DNA from: Bacillus velezensis
Lineage (GTDB): Bacteria; Bacillota; Bacilli; Bacillales; Bacillaceae
Reading direction: 5' to 3'
NCBI RefSeq assembly: GCF_001461825.1
Contig: NZ_LLZC01000019.1
Location: 124,001-188,000 of the forward strand
DNA length: 64,000 nt
In this document: one piece after another, positions 47,501 to 56,572 of the stretch
Layout of the letters: each line of letters starts with the position of its first letter
Position numbering within the stretch: position 1 is the stretch's first letter
Program-made: the position numbers and the translations under genes
Notes under the pieces: generated by a model
Databases searched by the model: none
The model's input: the letters and a program-made list of their open reading frames with translations, nothing else
What the model was told of the DNA's origin: nothing

Positions 47501-48114
47501 AGCGGTTCGACCTGATCTTCAAGCTCGTGGAGAATATCTTCCACCCTGTTTAAGTTATCCTGCGTCTCAAACAGTTTGTTTTCCGCTTTTTTCTTTCTTG
47601 TTTTATATTTCAGCACGCCGGCCGCTTCTTCAAAAATACTGCGGCGGTCTTCCGCTTTGCTGCTGAGAATCTCTTCGACTTTCCCCTGGCTGATAATAGA
47701 GAATGCTTCTTTCCCGAGCCCGGAGTCCATAAATAAGTCAATGATGTCTTTCAGGCGGCACTGCTGATTGTTGATGAGAAATTCACTTTCTCCAGAGCGG
47801 TACACCCGTCTCGTCACGCTGACTTCGTGATAATCGATCGGGAGAAAATGATCTTCATTATCAAGCGTTAACGTAACTTCGGCAAGGTTCAGCCGCTTGC
47901 GCGAATCACTTCCAGCAAAAATGATATCTTCCATTTTTCCGCCCCGAAGCGAGCGGGCTGATTGTTCGCCGAGCACCCAGCGGATGGCTTCGGTAATGTT
48001 GCTCTTTCCGCTGCCGTTCGGACCGACAACGGCCGTGACGCCTTTTACAAAGTCAACGGATATCCGTTCTGCAAATGATTTAAATCCTATAACGTCTAAA
48101 CGTTTGAGGAACAT
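44554..48114 (-). CDS. smc: Chromosome condensation/segregation ATPase SMC
   Basis: SMC with ScpA/ScpB extrudes DNA loops to organise the chromosome. The Walker A loop GPNGSGKS is at residues 31-38, with about 380 residues of coiled coil on each side of the hinge (around 500-670, GGIRGAVLELIATEQKYETA). The ABC signature is LLSGGERALTAIALLFSI and Walker B with catalytic Glu is FCVLDEVEAALDEAN. Length is 1186 residues. It lies between rnc and ftsY, the order found in B. subtilis. Confidence 0.99.
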   Translation of the reverse strand: MFLKRLDVIGFKSFAERISVDFVKGVTAVVGPNGSGKSNITEAIRWVLGEQSARSLRGGKMEDIIFAGSDSRKRLNLAEVTLTLDNEDHFLPIDYHEVSVTRRVYRSGESEFLINNQQCRLKDIIDLFMDSGLGKEAFSIISQGKVEEILSSKAEDRRSIFEEAAGVLKYKTRKKKAENKLFETQDNLNRVEDILHELEDQVEPLKIQASIAKDYLEKKKELEHVEIALTAFDIEELHGRWSGLKEKVQAAKEEELAESSALSAKEAMIEETRDKIHALDESVNELQQVLLVTSEELEKLEGRKEVLKERKKNAAQNREQLEESVTHYTNKEAELKADIEKQSAVYDKLRAEVKRLNAQVKEKQQALSLHNENVEDKIEQLKSDYFELLNSQASIRNELQLLDDQMSQSAVQQARLTANNEKYLEERNDIAVRKAACEEELAAVEEDIHNQVVRFREVQTAYEQKKRQYEKKESALYQAYQFVQQARSKKDMLETMQGDFSGFYQGVKEVLKQKEQLGGIRGAVLELIATEQKYETAIEIALGAAAQHVVTDDEQAARKAIQYLKQNSFGRATFLPLTVMKPRQLQTRDEQTAQKHPSFLGTASGLVTYDAAYRNVIQNLLGTVLITEDLKGANELAKLLGHRYRIVTLEGDVVNPGGSMTGGAVKKKNNSLLGRSRELETVTARLAEMEEKTALLEKEVKTLKQAIQELEHTLSGLREDGEAFRTKQQDVKGRLYELEVAEKNINTHLELYDQEKASLTESSREKETRKSALEEQLSEASGQLKELEEEMERLTKQKQTLSSTKETLSHELTECKVAAAKKEQACSSEEDNLKRLKKELEETQLALKETREDLSLLTSEMTSSTSGEEQLEEAAHHKLHDKTRTIELIASRRDQRVKLQRALDTNELELKEMKRLYKQKTEILKDEEVKLGRMEVELDNLLQYLREEYSLSFEGAKEQYQLEIEPEEARKRVKLIKLSIEELGTVNLGSIDEFERVNERYQFLTEQKNDLTEAKNTLFQVIEEMDSEMTKRFHETFIQIRSQFNDVFRSLFGGGRAELKLTDPNDLLNSGVDIIAQPPGKKLQNLNLLSGGERALTAIALLFSILKVRPVPFCVLDEVEAALDEANVFRFAQYLKKYSGDSQFIVITHRKGTMEEADVLYGVTMQESGVSRMVSVKLEETKEFVQ

Positions 48115-48188
48115 CCCAGATCCTCCTTATCGTATAAGTATCTCAATATTATCATAATCACCCGCTTATATCAGGCGCAGACATACTG

Positions 48189-48216
48189 AAATCCCCCTAG
48201 GGAAACAGGGGGATTT
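48189..48216 (-). terminator. Hairpin after rnc
   Basis: AAATCCCCC pairs with GGGGGATTT (9 bp, 10-base loop) and touches the rnc stop codon. On the minus strand there is no T run after the stem, so it may act as a stabilising or processing element rather than a terminator. Confidence 0.45.
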
Positions 48217-48965
48217 TATTGTTTCGTATGATGTTTTTGCATTTTTGCAAGAGCTTCCTGTGCCGCATGCTGCTCGGCTTCTTTTTTGGAACGTCCGTTC
48301 CCGATACCGAGCGCCTCACCTTTAAGAGAGACAAGCGCCTCGAATTCCCGGTTGTGGGCAGGCCCTTTTTCATTGAGAATTTTGTACTCAAGCGATCCTT
48401 TTCCGTCCCGCTGTACAAATTCTTGAAGCTGGCTTTTGAAATCCATCACATGAGAAAAAGCACCATCGTTTATTTTAGGGAACACGTACACTTTCAGGAA
48501 TTGCTGAACCGGCTCAAGGCCCTGATCCAGATACAGTGCGCCGATAAACGCTTCAAACACATCCGCTAAAAGCGCAGGACGCTTTCTGCCGCCCGTCATT
48601 TCTTCTCCTTTTCCCAAGAGAACAAGATCGCCGAATGACAATTCATGGGCAAGTGAGACGAGTGACGGCTCGCATACGATAGCGGCTCTCAGCTTCGTCA
48701 AATCTCCTTCACTCATGGCCGGATATTTGGCAAATAAGAATTGGGAGATCGTCAGTTCCAAAACAGCGTCACCTAAAAATTCAAGCCTTTCATTGTCTTC
48801 ATACGGCTTTTTCCGATGCTCATTCACATAAGATGAATGTGTAAATGCTTGATACAAAAGTTTCTCGTTTTGAAAATGAACCGAAATCCGTTCTTGGAAC
48901 TCTTTAAATTGCTCTATTTTTTTATAGAACTTTTTTTTATCTTTAAAATGTGAGTGTTTTGACAT
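48216..48965 (-). CDS. rnc: Ribonuclease III
   Basis: Cuts double-stranded RNA in rRNA processing, scRNA maturation and toxin silencing. The endonuclease signature [17 protein letters not shown] is at about residues 61-77, and the C-terminal double-stranded RNA-binding domain has [20 protein letters not shown] and [21 protein letters not shown] chose the ATG at 48965 (249 residues) after GGAGG; the 48983 start adds six unconserved residues. It is 138 bases after acpP, past a structured leader. Confidence 0.98.
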   Translation of the reverse strand: MSKHSHFKDKKKFYKKIEQFKEFQERISVHFQNEKLLYQAFTHSSYVNEHRKKPYEDNERLEFLGDAVLELTISQFLFAKYPAMSEGDLTKLRAAIVCEPSLVSLAHELSFGDLVLLGKGEEMTGGRKRPALLADVFEAFIGALYLDQGLEPVQQFLKVYVFPKINDGAFSHVMDFKSQLQEFVQRDGKGSLEYKILNEKGPAHNREFEALVSLKGEALGIGNGRSKKEAEQHAAQEALAKMQKHHTKQ

Positions 48966-49064
48966 AGTAACCTCCATAGGCACATCAGGTTCACCGCGCT
49001 CCCCGCCGTAAACGGAATCGGCAGCGCGTACAGCGTCAGACGCCGGTAACCGAACGATTAAAGG

Positions 49065-49097
49065 GCTAAAGCCCCGCTGTCAGGCGGGACTTTTAGC
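49065..49097 (-). other. Long hairpin between acpP and rnc
   Basis: GCTAAA(A)GTCCCGC and GCGGGGCTTTAGC form a stem of about 13 pairs with one bulge and a 6-base loop, 6 bases past the acpP stop. CCCTTTAATC follows on the minus strand, a poor U tract. It may be an attenuator, a 3' stabiliser for acpP mRNA or an RNase III target in the rnc leader; the choice is inference. Confidence 0.6.
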
Positions 49098-49103
49098 ATC
49101 AGC

Positions 49104-49337
49104 TTATTGCTGGTTTTGTATGTAGTTCACAGCGTCGCCGACTGTTGCAATCTTTTCAGCATCTTCGTCAGAAATCTCCATATCAAACTCGTCTTCAAGT
49201 TCCATAACAAGCTCAACTACATCTAGGGAATCAGCACCTAAGTCTTCCTTGAAAGAAGCTTCAAGTTTGACGTCAGCTTCATCAACGCCAAGGCGGTCTA
49301 CGATGATTTTCGTTACACGCTCTAATGTATCTGCCAT
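49104..49337 (-). CDS. acpP: Acyl carrier protein
   Basis: Carries growing acyl chains on a phosphopantetheine arm attached to the serine in [16 protein letters not shown]. The 77-residue acidic protein is complete. It is the last gene of the fapR-plsX-fabD-fabG-acpP unit, but an 84-base gap with a -10 TATAAT upstream suggests extra transcription, consistent with its high demand. Confidence 0.99.
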   Translation of the reverse strand: MADTLERVTKIIVDRLGVDEADVKLEASFKEDLGADSLDVVELVMELEDEFDMEISDEDAEKIATVGDAVNYIQNQQ

Positions 49338-49359
49338 AGCAATTCACCTCCCCTCAAGT

Positions 49360-49365
49360 ATTATA
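49360..49365 (-). promoter_or_regulatory. Candidate -10 element before acpP
   Basis: A perfect TATAAT on the minus strand lies 23 bases before the acpP start. No good -35 is found at 16-18 bases (TAGTTT is the best), so the promoter call is weak. Confidence 0.35.
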
Positions 49366-49421
49366 GTGGATTCGTTTTTAAAAAACTAGAGAAACTAGGA
49401 TGAAATTTTAAAAACAAATCT

Positions 49422-50162
49422 TTACATCACCATTCCGCCGTCAATATGAAGGGTTTGGCCCGTCATATAACGCGATCCTTCAGAAGCAAGGAACGTAACA
49501 ACGCTGCTGATATCGGAAGGATCACCGAAACGCGCGAGCGGAATCTGCTTCAGCATTTCATCTTGGACTTCTTTAGAAAGCTTGTCCGTCATATCCGTGG
49601 AAATAAAGCCCGGAGCAATGGCATTAACCGTAATATTGCGGCTCGCAAGCTCTTTGGCTGATGACTTCGTTAAGCCGATTACACCGGCTTTTGCCGCCAC
49701 GTAGTTCGCCTGGCCGGGGTTTCCGCTGACGCCGACGATTGATGATACGTTGATAATCCGGCCGGAGCGCTGTTTCATCATCTGTCTTGTAACGGCTTTC
49801 GTGCAGTTGAATACACCTTTTAGGTTAATGTTAATGACATCATCCCATTCATTTTCTTTCATTCTCATCAGAAGATTGTCTTTTGTGATCCCCGCATTGT
49901 TCACGAGAATGTCGATTGAAGAAAATGCAGCGACAGCCTCTTTCATCATGTTTTGTACTTCTTCGGAATTTGATACATCGGCTTTTACCGCGATCGCGTT
50001 TCGGCCCAAAGATTTGATTTCATCTACGACTTCGTTCGCTTTCGCTTCATTCCCGGAGTAGTTGACTACTACGTTACAGCCGTTTTTCGCAAGATCAAGC
50101 GCGATCGCCCGCCCGATTCCGCGGGACGCTCCCGTTACCACTGCTGTTTTTTCATTAAGCAT
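49422..50162 (-). CDS. fabG: 3-oxoacyl-[ACP] reductase FabG
   Basis: Reduces 3-oxoacyl-ACP with NADPH in fatty acid elongation. It has the SDR cofactor motif [18 protein letters not shown] in [10 protein letters not shown], and the catalytic tetrad Asn-Ser-Tyr-Lys with YVAAKAG. Length is 246 residues. The start overlaps the fabD stop by 8 bases. Confidence 0.98.
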   Translation of the reverse strand: MLNEKTAVVTGASRGIGRAIALDLAKNGCNVVVNYSGNEAKANEVVDEIKSLGRNAIAVKADVSNSEEVQNMMKEAVAAFSSIDILVNNAGITKDNLLMRMKENEWDDVININLKGVFNCTKAVTRQMMKQRSGRIINVSSIVGVSGNPGQANYVAAKAGVIGLTKSSAKELASRNITVNAIAPGFISTDMTDKLSKEVQDEMLKQIPLARFGDPSDISSVVTFLASEGSRYMTGQTLHIDGGMVM

Positions 50163-51108
50163 CCTGATTCTCCTCCTTCAGCGTTTGAATCGCCAGTTCG
50201 ATGGTTTCATGGTCAGAAACCGCGATTGTTTTAAGGCGGCGGTTCACTTTTTTCACAAGGCCTGAAAGCACTTTTCCGGGCCCGATTTCAACAAACGTCG
50301 TGACACCTTCGTCAATCAGTTTGTTAATGGTTTCTTCAAAGCGTACAGGTGAGTACAGCTGTTCGATCAATTTTTTCTTGATATCGTCTTTTTCTGTCAT
50401 AACGTCAGCCGAAACGTTTGAAATCACGGGAACAGCCGCATTTTTTAACTCACAGGCGCTGAGCACCTCCTCGAGTTTTTGCGCTGCCGGCTTCATTAAT
50501 TCAGAATGGAACGGTCCGCTTACTTCTAATGGGATTGCCCGTTTTGCTCCGTTGTTTTTCGCTTCTTCTGAAGCCAGCTCCACGCCTTTTGCCGTTCCGG
50601 AAATTACGATCTGACCGGGGCAGTTCAGGTTTGCAAGCTGTACGAGATGCCCGTTTTCCGTCACTTGATCCGTTACCTTTTTCAAGGACTCCGCATCCAT
50701 TCCGAGAATCGCTGCCATGGCGCCTTCTCCGGCCGGCACGGCTTCATTCATGAATTCTCCCCGTTTTCTTACCGTGTAAACAGCATCTTTAAACGTCATC
50801 GCTCCCGCCGCAACAAGCGCCGAATATTCTCCGAGGCTGTGGCCGGCGGTGAAATCAGGGGTGATGCCGGATTCTTTAAACTTTTCCAATACGGCGATGC
50901 TCGTTGTCAACAGCGCAGGCTGCGCATTGTATGTAAGGGTCAATTCTTCGGCGTCACCTTCAAAAATGAGCGAGCTCAGCTTTGTTTCAAGCGTTTCATC
51001 CGCTTCATCAAAAATACGTTTTGACGCTTCTTCGCGTTCGTACAGGTCTTTTCCCATACCGATATATTGTGATCCCTGTCCGGGAAATAAAAATGCAATC
51101 TTACTCAT
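50155..51108 (-). CDS. fabD: Malonyl-CoA:ACP transacylase FabD
   Basis: Transfers malonyl groups from CoA to ACP. It has [20 protein letters not shown] at the start, the nucleophile serine in [14 protein letters not shown] and the catalytic His in GPFHSELM. Length is 317 residues. It follows plsX by 18 bases in the FapR-controlled operon. Confidence 0.98.
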   Translation of the reverse strand: MSKIAFLFPGQGSQYIGMGKDLYEREEASKRIFDEADETLETKLSSLIFEGDAEELTLTYNAQPALLTTSIAVLEKFKESGITPDFTAGHSLGEYSALVAAGAMTFKDAVYTVRKRGEFMNEAVPAGEGAMAAILGMDAESLKKVTDQVTENGHLVQLANLNCPGQIVISGTAKGVELASEEAKNNGAKRAIPLEVSGPFHSELMKPAAQKLEEVLSACELKNAAVPVISNVSADVMTEKDDIKKKLIEQLYSPVRFEETINKLIDEGVTTFVEIGPGKVLSGLVKKVNRRLKTIAVSDHETIELAIQTLKEENQDA

Positions 51109-51126
51109 GATGCGGTAACCTCCAGA

Positions 51127-52125
51127 CTACTCATCTGTTTTTTCTTCTTTTACTTCTTCTTCTATAAATGCGGCCACGTTTTGGCTGACCATTTCTCTCG
51201 CCTGGCGCAGCGCATGGTAAACAGCGCGTGCGTCAGAAGAGCCGTGCGCTTTAACGACGGGCGCTTTCAAACCGAAAAGACTCGCCCCGCCGTACTCAGA
51301 ATAGTCCATTTTCAGTTTCATTTCCATCAGCTTCGGCTTCAGCACTCCCGCTGCGAGCTTAGTAACAAAACTTGAAGTCAGTGTATCTTTCAGCATTTTG
51401 AAAATCGATAACGCTGAACCTTCCAATGTTTTCAACGTGACGTTGCCCGTAAAGCCGTCTGTGACGATGACGTCAGCAGCGCCTTCGAGCAAGTCTCTCG
51501 CCTCAACGTTTCCGACAAAATTCACGTTTGTTTCTTTTAATAATTCAAACGTCTTTTTTGTCAGGTCGTTTCCTTTCTTTTCTTCCGTGCCGACATTTAA
51601 CAATCCGACGCGGGGCGAGCTGATTCCGAGAACCTGCCGGGCATATACAGATCCCATAATTCCGTACTGGACGAGATGCTCCGGTTTGGCATCGACATTG
51701 GCTCCCACGTCCAAAAGAAGGAAACCGTCGCCTGAAACGGTCGGAAGCGTCGGCGCAAGCGCAGGCCGGTCGATTCCTTTAATTCTGCCGACGATAAACA
51801 GTCCCGCTGTCATGAGTGCGCCTGTATTCCCCGCTGAGATGCAGGCGTCCGCTCTGTTTTCAGCCACTTCCTGCGCCATCAGCACCATAGAAGAGTTTTT
51901 CTTTCTGCGTACGGCGCGGACCGGTTCATCCGTCGGTTCAATCACTTCATCGGCGTGCAACACAGTGATGCGGTCTGATGTTGTTGGCAAGTGTGATTCT
52001 ATCGTTGTCTTGTCACCGACCAGCGTAATATGAAGATCGTCAAATGCCTCAATACTCTTCATTACTCCGTCAATAACAGCTTTGGGTGCGTTGTCGCCTC
52101 CCATTGCATCTACAGCTATTCTCAT
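51127..52125 (-). CDS. plsX: Phosphate acyltransferase PlsX
   Basis: Makes acyl-phosphate from acyl-ACP for PlsY, the first step of phospholipid synthesis. It has [19 protein letters not shown] and the conserved [20 protein letters not shown] and [19 protein letters not shown] chose the ATG at 52125 (332 residues); the earlier in-frame start at 52215 overlaps fapR. It is 13 bases after fapR. Confidence 0.97.
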   Translation of the reverse strand: MRIAVDAMGGDNAPKAVIDGVMKSIEAFDDLHITLVGDKTTIESHLPTTSDRITVLHADEVIEPTDEPVRAVRRKKNSSMVLMAQEVAENRADACISAGNTGALMTAGLFIVGRIKGIDRPALAPTLPTVSGDGFLLLDVGANVDAKPEHLVQYGIMGSVYARQVLGISSPRVGLLNVGTEEKKGNDLTKKTFELLKETNVNFVGNVEARDLLEGAADVIVTDGFTGNVTLKTLEGSALSIFKMLKDTLTSSFVTKLAAGVLKPKLMEMKLKMDYSEYGGASLFGLKAPVVKAHGSSDARAVYHALRQAREMVSQNVAAFIEEEVKEEKTDE

Positions 52126-52138
52126 GCATGCTCCACCT

Positions 52139-52705
52139 TTATGATTGTTTTGAACGGTACATGTCAAAGCTGCCGGAGAACACGACTTCTTCTCCCACAT
52201 AGCTGTTGACTTCAACTACCGTTCTGCCTTTTTCTTTTTCGACTGCCGTCACTTTGGCTTTCGCAACGACGCGCTCGCCTTCTTTCACCTGTCTTGTAAA
52301 GCGGATATTTGCGCTTGCGGTCAGCGCCAGCTCATCATCAATGACGGCTACGGCGAGTGAGTTCGCCTGCGCAAACAAATGATGCCCCCGCGCAATTTGA
52401 TTGCGGCTGAAGACATGTTCGCGTCTTACTTCTAATATGGAAATGGCCTGGCCGTCAAGCTCCAGATCAATAATTTCACCGATCACTTCGTCTAAAGACA
52501 GTGATTTCACTTCATCATCAAGCGTTTGTTCTGCCACGTTTTTAATTCTTTCCCTCAGCTCCGGTATTGAGAGCTCTAAGCGGTCTAAACGGATCGTCTG
52601 AATGCTGACGCCGAATTTCCCCGCTAATTCTTCATCTGTGATGAAGGGTGTCGATTTGATCGTCTGCTGCAATAATTTTTGGCGTTCTTTCTTGCTTCTT
52701 CTCAT
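52139..52705 (-). CDS. fapR: Fatty acid and phospholipid repressor FapR
   Basis: FapR represses lipid-synthesis genes and is released by malonyl-CoA. The N-terminal helix-turn-helix ([20 protein letters not shown], about 28-47) is followed by a hot-dog effector domain, including [21 protein letters not shown] chose the ATG at 52705 (188 residues). A FapR operator overlaps the start of its own transcript (52726-52744), so it is autoregulated. First gene of fapR-plsX-fabD-fabG-acpP. Confidence 0.98.
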   Translation of the reverse strand: MRRSKKERQKLLQQTIKSTPFITDEELAGKFGVSIQTIRLDRLELSIPELRERIKNVAEQTLDDEVKSLSLDEVIGEIIDLELDGQAISILEVRREHVFSRNQIARGHHLFAQANSLAVAVIDDELALTASANIRFTRQVKEGERVVAKAKVTAVEKEKGRTVVEVNSYVGEEVVFSGSFDMYRSKQS

Positions 52706-52725
52706 CTGTAAACACCATCCGGACA

Positions 52726-52744
52726 ATTAAGACTAGGTACTAAT
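52726..52744 (-). promoter_or_regulatory. FapR operator
   Basis: The 19-base near-palindrome, read on the minus strand, is ATTAGTACCTAGTCTTAAT. It matches the FapR consensus ATTAGTACCTGATACTAAT (recalled) closely. It lies downstream of the -10, across the likely transcription start, a position suited to block RNA polymerase. Confidence 0.85.
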
Positions 52745-52747
52745 AGT

Positions 52748-52776
52748 AGTATATAATCTCATAGATTGGAATGCAA
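52748..52776 (-). promoter_or_regulatory. SigA promoter of the fapR operon
   Basis: On the minus strand -35 TTGCAT (52771-52776, 4 of 6) and -10 TATACT (52748-52753, 5 of 6) are 17 bases apart. The operator follows immediately. Confidence 0.7.
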
Positions 52777-52811
52777 TGATTGTTTTTTGAAAGCCGCCGA
52801 ATTTTACAGAA

Positions 52812-54860
52812 TCAGCTTAATTTCTCCCCTTCTAGGACGCCGCTTGAAAGTAATTGACCGCGCAGCATGCGGTATTCGTCATCTTTCCAAAAAGCCTCTG
52901 AAGACACCAGATTGGCCGCATCCTGGCGGGCCGTTTCCAAAGCTCTGTAGTCATGAACCATATCCGCCACCTTGAACTCGGGCATACCGCTCTGTTTTTT
53001 TCCGAAGAAATCGCCGGGGCCGCGCAGTTCAAGGTCCTTTTCAGACAGCTCGAAGCCGTCGTTTGTCTCTGACATGATTCTCATCCGTTCCTTCCCGGTT
53101 TCGGATTTCGGATCGGCCATCAAGATGCAGAAAGATTGGTGGTCTCCCCGCCCGACCCGGCCGCGGAGCTGATGAAGCTGAGATAATCCGAAACGGTCGG
53201 CGTCATAGATGACCATAATCGTCGCATTCGGCACGTTCACCCCGACTTCTACGACGGTTGTTGACACAAGTACCTGACATTGATTGGCGCTGAATTCTCT
53301 CATCACCTGATCTTTTTCATCAGAATGGAGCTTCCCGTGCATCAGGCCGACATTCCATTTACCGCGGTAAACGTCAGACAGCATGTTATATACGTCAATC
53401 GCATTCTGTACATCCAGTTTATCCGACTCTTCAATGAGCGGGCAGATAATATAGGCTTGCCTTCCCTGTTTCAGCTCTTTTTCTATAAAAGCCAAAATCC
53501 GCTCCAGCATGTCGTGTTTCACCCAATACGTTTCGATTTGTTTTCGCCCCGCGGGCATTTCATCTATCACGGAAACATCCATTTCTCCGAAGACGGTAAT
53601 GGCCAACGTTCTCGGAATCGGGGTGGCTGTCATAAACAGCACATCCGGATCCTGACCTTTATTCTTGAGTTTTTTGCGCTGTTCGACTCCGAACCTGTGC
53701 TGCTCGTCCGTAATGACAAGGCTCAGCGCTTTAAATTCCACTTCGTCCTGGATTAAAGCATGGGTCCCTACTAAAATATCAATCTCTCCGAGAGCAAGCC
53801 GCTCCAAAAGCTCCCTGCGCCGCTTTCCTTTTACAGAACTCGTCAAAAGCGCGATATTTACATCTTCATTTGCAAACAACGATACGAGAGAATCCGCATG
53901 CTGTTCGGCCAGAATTTCAGTCGGCACCATTAATGCCCCCTGATACCCCGACAGAATCGCAGCGTACAAAGCGATGGCGGCGACGGCTGTTTTCCCTGAA
54001 CCGACATCACCTTGCAGCAGACGGTTCATTCGGTAAGGGGATGTCATATCAGCGGTAATTTCCCGAAGCACGCGCGTCTGTGCGGTTGTGAGCGAAAACG
54101 GCAGACTGTCTGTGAAAGCGGCGAGCTTTTCAGCAGGAAACACATGGCTGATGCCTTTTGACTGTTCCCTTTCCGCTTTACGGAACGCCTGCATTTTCAG
54201 CTGAAATAATAAGAATTCCTCGTAAACAAACCGGCGTCTTGCCTGCTGTAACGATTCCCTCGTTTCAGGCTGATGCATCGTCTGCAGGGCATGTTTGTAA
54301 TCAGGCAGCTTGTAGCGGATTCTCAATTTTTCAGGAAGCGGATCGGCCGCACTGTCCAAATGATGCTGCAGCGCTTCCTTAATAAACCGTCTCATCATTT
54401 TTACGGTGACGTTTTCTTTAACGGAATAAACAGGCTCAATGCTTTTATCTTCTTGATGAGGACCGTTTTTTAATTCCTGCACGGAAACGGTCTGTCTGTG
54501 TTTATCCCATTTCCCGGATATCGTGACGACTGAACCTAACGTCAGTTTCTTTTTTAAGTAGGGACGGTTAAAGCAGACCGCGGTAATTAAATAATTGCCG
54601 ACAAGCACCCTGAATGTCAGCCTGTTTCGTTTTTTGCCGTAATAGGTAAGAGAAGGTTCTGAATGAACCTTCCCTTCTACCGTCACTCTTTCTTCATGTT
54701 TTACTTCTTCTAAATCCCTCAGCTCATAGTCGTCATAACGGTAAGGGAAATAATTCAGAAGATCAGAAATGTCATAGATACCAAGTTCGTGCAATGTTTT
54801 TTCTGTTTCCGGCCCAATGCCCTTAATCTCCGCTATACTAGTTTGCTGATGGTGTGTCAC
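52812..54860 (-). CDS. recG: ATP-dependent DNA helicase RecG
   Basis: RecG reverses stalled replication forks and resolves Holliday junctions. The N-terminal wedge domain with an OB fold has YFPYRYDDYELRDLEE; the helicase core has the P loop GDVGSGKT (about 284-291), DEQH (385-388), TATPIPRTLAITVFGEMD and QLRGRVGRGDHQSF. Length is 682 residues. Its start overlaps sdaAA's 3' end by 23 bases, suggesting co-transcription with serine deaminase. Confidence 0.98.
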   Translation of the reverse strand: MTHHQQTSIAEIKGIGPETEKTLHELGIYDISDLLNYFPYRYDDYELRDLEEVKHEERVTVEGKVHSEPSLTYYGKKRNRLTFRVLVGNYLITAVCFNRPYLKKKLTLGSVVTISGKWDKHRQTVSVQELKNGPHQEDKSIEPVYSVKENVTVKMMRRFIKEALQHHLDSAADPLPEKLRIRYKLPDYKHALQTMHQPETRESLQQARRRFVYEEFLLFQLKMQAFRKAEREQSKGISHVFPAEKLAAFTDSLPFSLTTAQTRVLREITADMTSPYRMNRLLQGDVGSGKTAVAAIALYAAILSGYQGALMVPTEILAEQHADSLVSLFANEDVNIALLTSSVKGKRRRELLERLALGEIDILVGTHALIQDEVEFKALSLVITDEQHRFGVEQRKKLKNKGQDPDVLFMTATPIPRTLAITVFGEMDVSVIDEMPAGRKQIETYWVKHDMLERILAFIEKELKQGRQAYIICPLIEESDKLDVQNAIDVYNMLSDVYRGKWNVGLMHGKLHSDEKDQVMREFSANQCQVLVSTTVVEVGVNVPNATIMVIYDADRFGLSQLHQLRGRVGRGDHQSFCILMADPKSETGKERMRIMSETNDGFELSEKDLELRGPGDFFGKKQSGMPEFKVADMVHDYRALETARQDAANLVSSEAFWKDDEYRMLRGQLLSSGVLEGEKLS

Positions 54861-55740
54861 TTGATTTCAGCGCTCCTCCGAAAATTTTTTTCTCTAATTC
54901 TCTTCCCGTCGGTGTCGCGGCTAAACCGCCTTGTCCCGTTTCACGCAGTGCTGTCGGCATTGTCTGGCCGATTTTGTACATCGCGTCAATCACCTCATCG
55001 CAAGGAATGCGGCTTGTAATCCCGGCCAGCGCCATATCCGCCGCGATCATTGCGTTGGATGCTCCCATTGCGTTTCGTTTGACACACGGCACTTCTACCA
55101 ATCCGGCGACCGGGTCACATACGAGACCGAGCATATTTTTCAGTGTAATCGCCATTGCTTCCGCTGATTGCTGAGGCGTTCCGCCCGCCATTTCCACAAT
55201 CGCAGCCGCTGCCATGCCCGATGCTGACCCGACTTCCGCCTGACAGCCTCCTGCCGCTCCTGAAATACTTGCATTGTTTGCTACGACAAAACCGAACGCG
55301 CCGGCTGTAAACAGAAAACGGATCATTTGTTCTGTCGTAGGGTTCAGCTTATGCTTTACGGCGAATAACGTTCCCGGCACAACCCCCGCAGAACCGGCGG
55401 TCGGTGTAGCGCAGATCGTTCCCATGGCCGCATTGACTTCATTTGTCGCGACAGCTTTAGAAACGGCGTCTAAAATCAGATTGCCCGACAGGCTTCTTCC
55501 CGATTGGATGTATGCCTGAAGTTTCACGGCATCCCCTCCTGTTAAACCGGTCTGACTCGTGACGCCCTTCAGCCCTTTTTCAACAGCTGCTTCCATGACG
55601 GAGAGATTGCGCTCCATTCCTTGAAAGATTTCTTCCCGCGTTTTTTGCGTCACTTCCATCTCTTGGGTGATCATCACTTCCGAAATCGGAATTTGTTTTT
55701 CTTGAGTGATTTCTATTAATTCTTTTACATTACGAAACAT
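54838..55740 (-). CDS. sdaAA: L-serine dehydratase alpha subunit (iron-sulfur)
   Basis: Catalytic part of the two-subunit L-serine deaminase that makes pyruvate and ammonia with a [4Fe-4S] cluster. Conserved cysteines lie in GTICATPTAGSAGVVPGTLF, GGCQAEVGSASGMAAAAI and VCDPVAGLVEVPCVKRNAMG. Length is 300 residues. It follows sdaAB by 20 bases and overlaps recG by 23. Confidence 0.97.
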   Translation of the reverse strand: MFRNVKELIEITQEKQIPISEVMITQEMEVTQKTREEIFQGMERNLSVMEAAVEKGLKGVTSQTGLTGGDAVKLQAYIQSGRSLSGNLILDAVSKAVATNEVNAAMGTICATPTAGSAGVVPGTLFAVKHKLNPTTEQMIRFLFTAGAFGFVVANNASISGAAGGCQAEVGSASGMAAAAIVEMAGGTPQQSAEAMAITLKNMLGLVCDPVAGLVEVPCVKRNAMGASNAMIAADMALAGITSRIPCDEVIDAMYKIGQTMPTALRETGQGGLAATPTGRELEKKIFGGALKSSDTPSAN

Positions 55741-55760
55741 GTCATTTTCCTCCTGACTTT

Positions 55761-56423
55761 TTAGTCAGCTATCTTAGTAACCTGTATAATATTAGGAAGT
55801 GTTGAAAGCTCGTCAAGCACTTCTTCTTCAATATTCTGATCGACCTCAATCGTCATCAGCGCTAGCTGGCCGACGTCCTTACGCGCCACTTCCATATGTC
55901 CGACGTTGATGGAGAATTTCGCCAGCACATTGGCGACGCCTGCAATCGTGCCGAATTTATCATTGTGAACGACTAAAATAGCCGGATGGTTTCCGGAAAG
56001 ACGCAGCTCAAAGCCGTTGAGCTCCGTGATTTCTATTTTTCCGCCGCCGATGGAAATACCGGTAAGGGCAAGCTCTCCCTCATCATCAGAAATGACGATA
56101 CGCGCCGTATTCGGATGAACGGGCACGGCATCCTCTGTACGGAACTCTACATATATGCCCTTCTCTTCCGCAATTTGAATCGCTGTTTTAATCCGTTCAT
56201 CAAATGTATCAAAATCAAGCAGGCCGCCGATAATCGCGACATCAGTGCCGTGACCCTTATACGTCTCCGCAAATGATCCGTAAAAAGACACAATGATCCG
56301 GCGGGGCTCCCGCCTGAATAGGCTTCTGGCCACTCTGCCGATCCGGGCGGCGCCTGCGGTATGTGAACTGGACGGACCGATCATTACCGGGCCGATAATA
56401 TCAAAAACGCTTCTATACTTCAT
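55761..56423 (-). CDS. sdaAB: L-serine dehydratase beta subunit (ACT-domain)
   Basis: The partner of SdaAA. It has the signature IGPVMIGPSSSHTAGAARIG at about residues 10-29 and a C-terminal ACT domain (about 145-220, PAILVVHNDKFGTIAGVANV) expected to bind an amino acid. Length is 220 residues. ATG follows AAGGAGG. It lies after the yloV hairpin and starts the sdaAB-sdaAA-recG group. Confidence 0.97.
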   Translation of the reverse strand: MKYRSVFDIIGPVMIGPSSSHTAGAARIGRVARSLFRREPRRIIVSFYGSFAETYKGHGTDVAIIGGLLDFDTFDERIKTAIQIAEEKGIYVEFRTEDAVPVHPNTARIVISDDEGELALTGISIGGGKIEITELNGFELRLSGNHPAILVVHNDKFGTIAGVANVLAKFSINVGHMEVARKDVGQLALMTIEVDQNIEEEVLDELSTLPNIIQVTKIAD

Positions 56424-56539
56424 GCTGGTTTGTTCCTCCTTAACATCACTTCATTCAGCGCTTTTCTTTAGACTAATTGAACATTTCTCAATTGGCAAGC
56501 AGGCACACTGCCGCACTGCCGCAGGTAAATAAAGACATA

Positions 56540-56572
56540 AGAATAGAAGGGCCTGATAAGCCCTTCTATTCT
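56540..56572 (-). terminator. Hairpin ending yloV
   Basis: AGAATAGAAGGGC and GCCCTTCTATTCT form a perfect 13-bp stem with a 7-base loop; the yloV stop (56566-56568) lies in its 5' arm. The following minus-strand bases TTATGTCTTTATTT are only moderately T-rich. Confidence 0.7.

Noticed and set aside
51398..52033. Plus-strand open frame of 211 codons
   Set aside because: It is fully antisense to plsX, has a composition typical of a reverse-frame shadow and no ribosome-binding site or recognisable domain.
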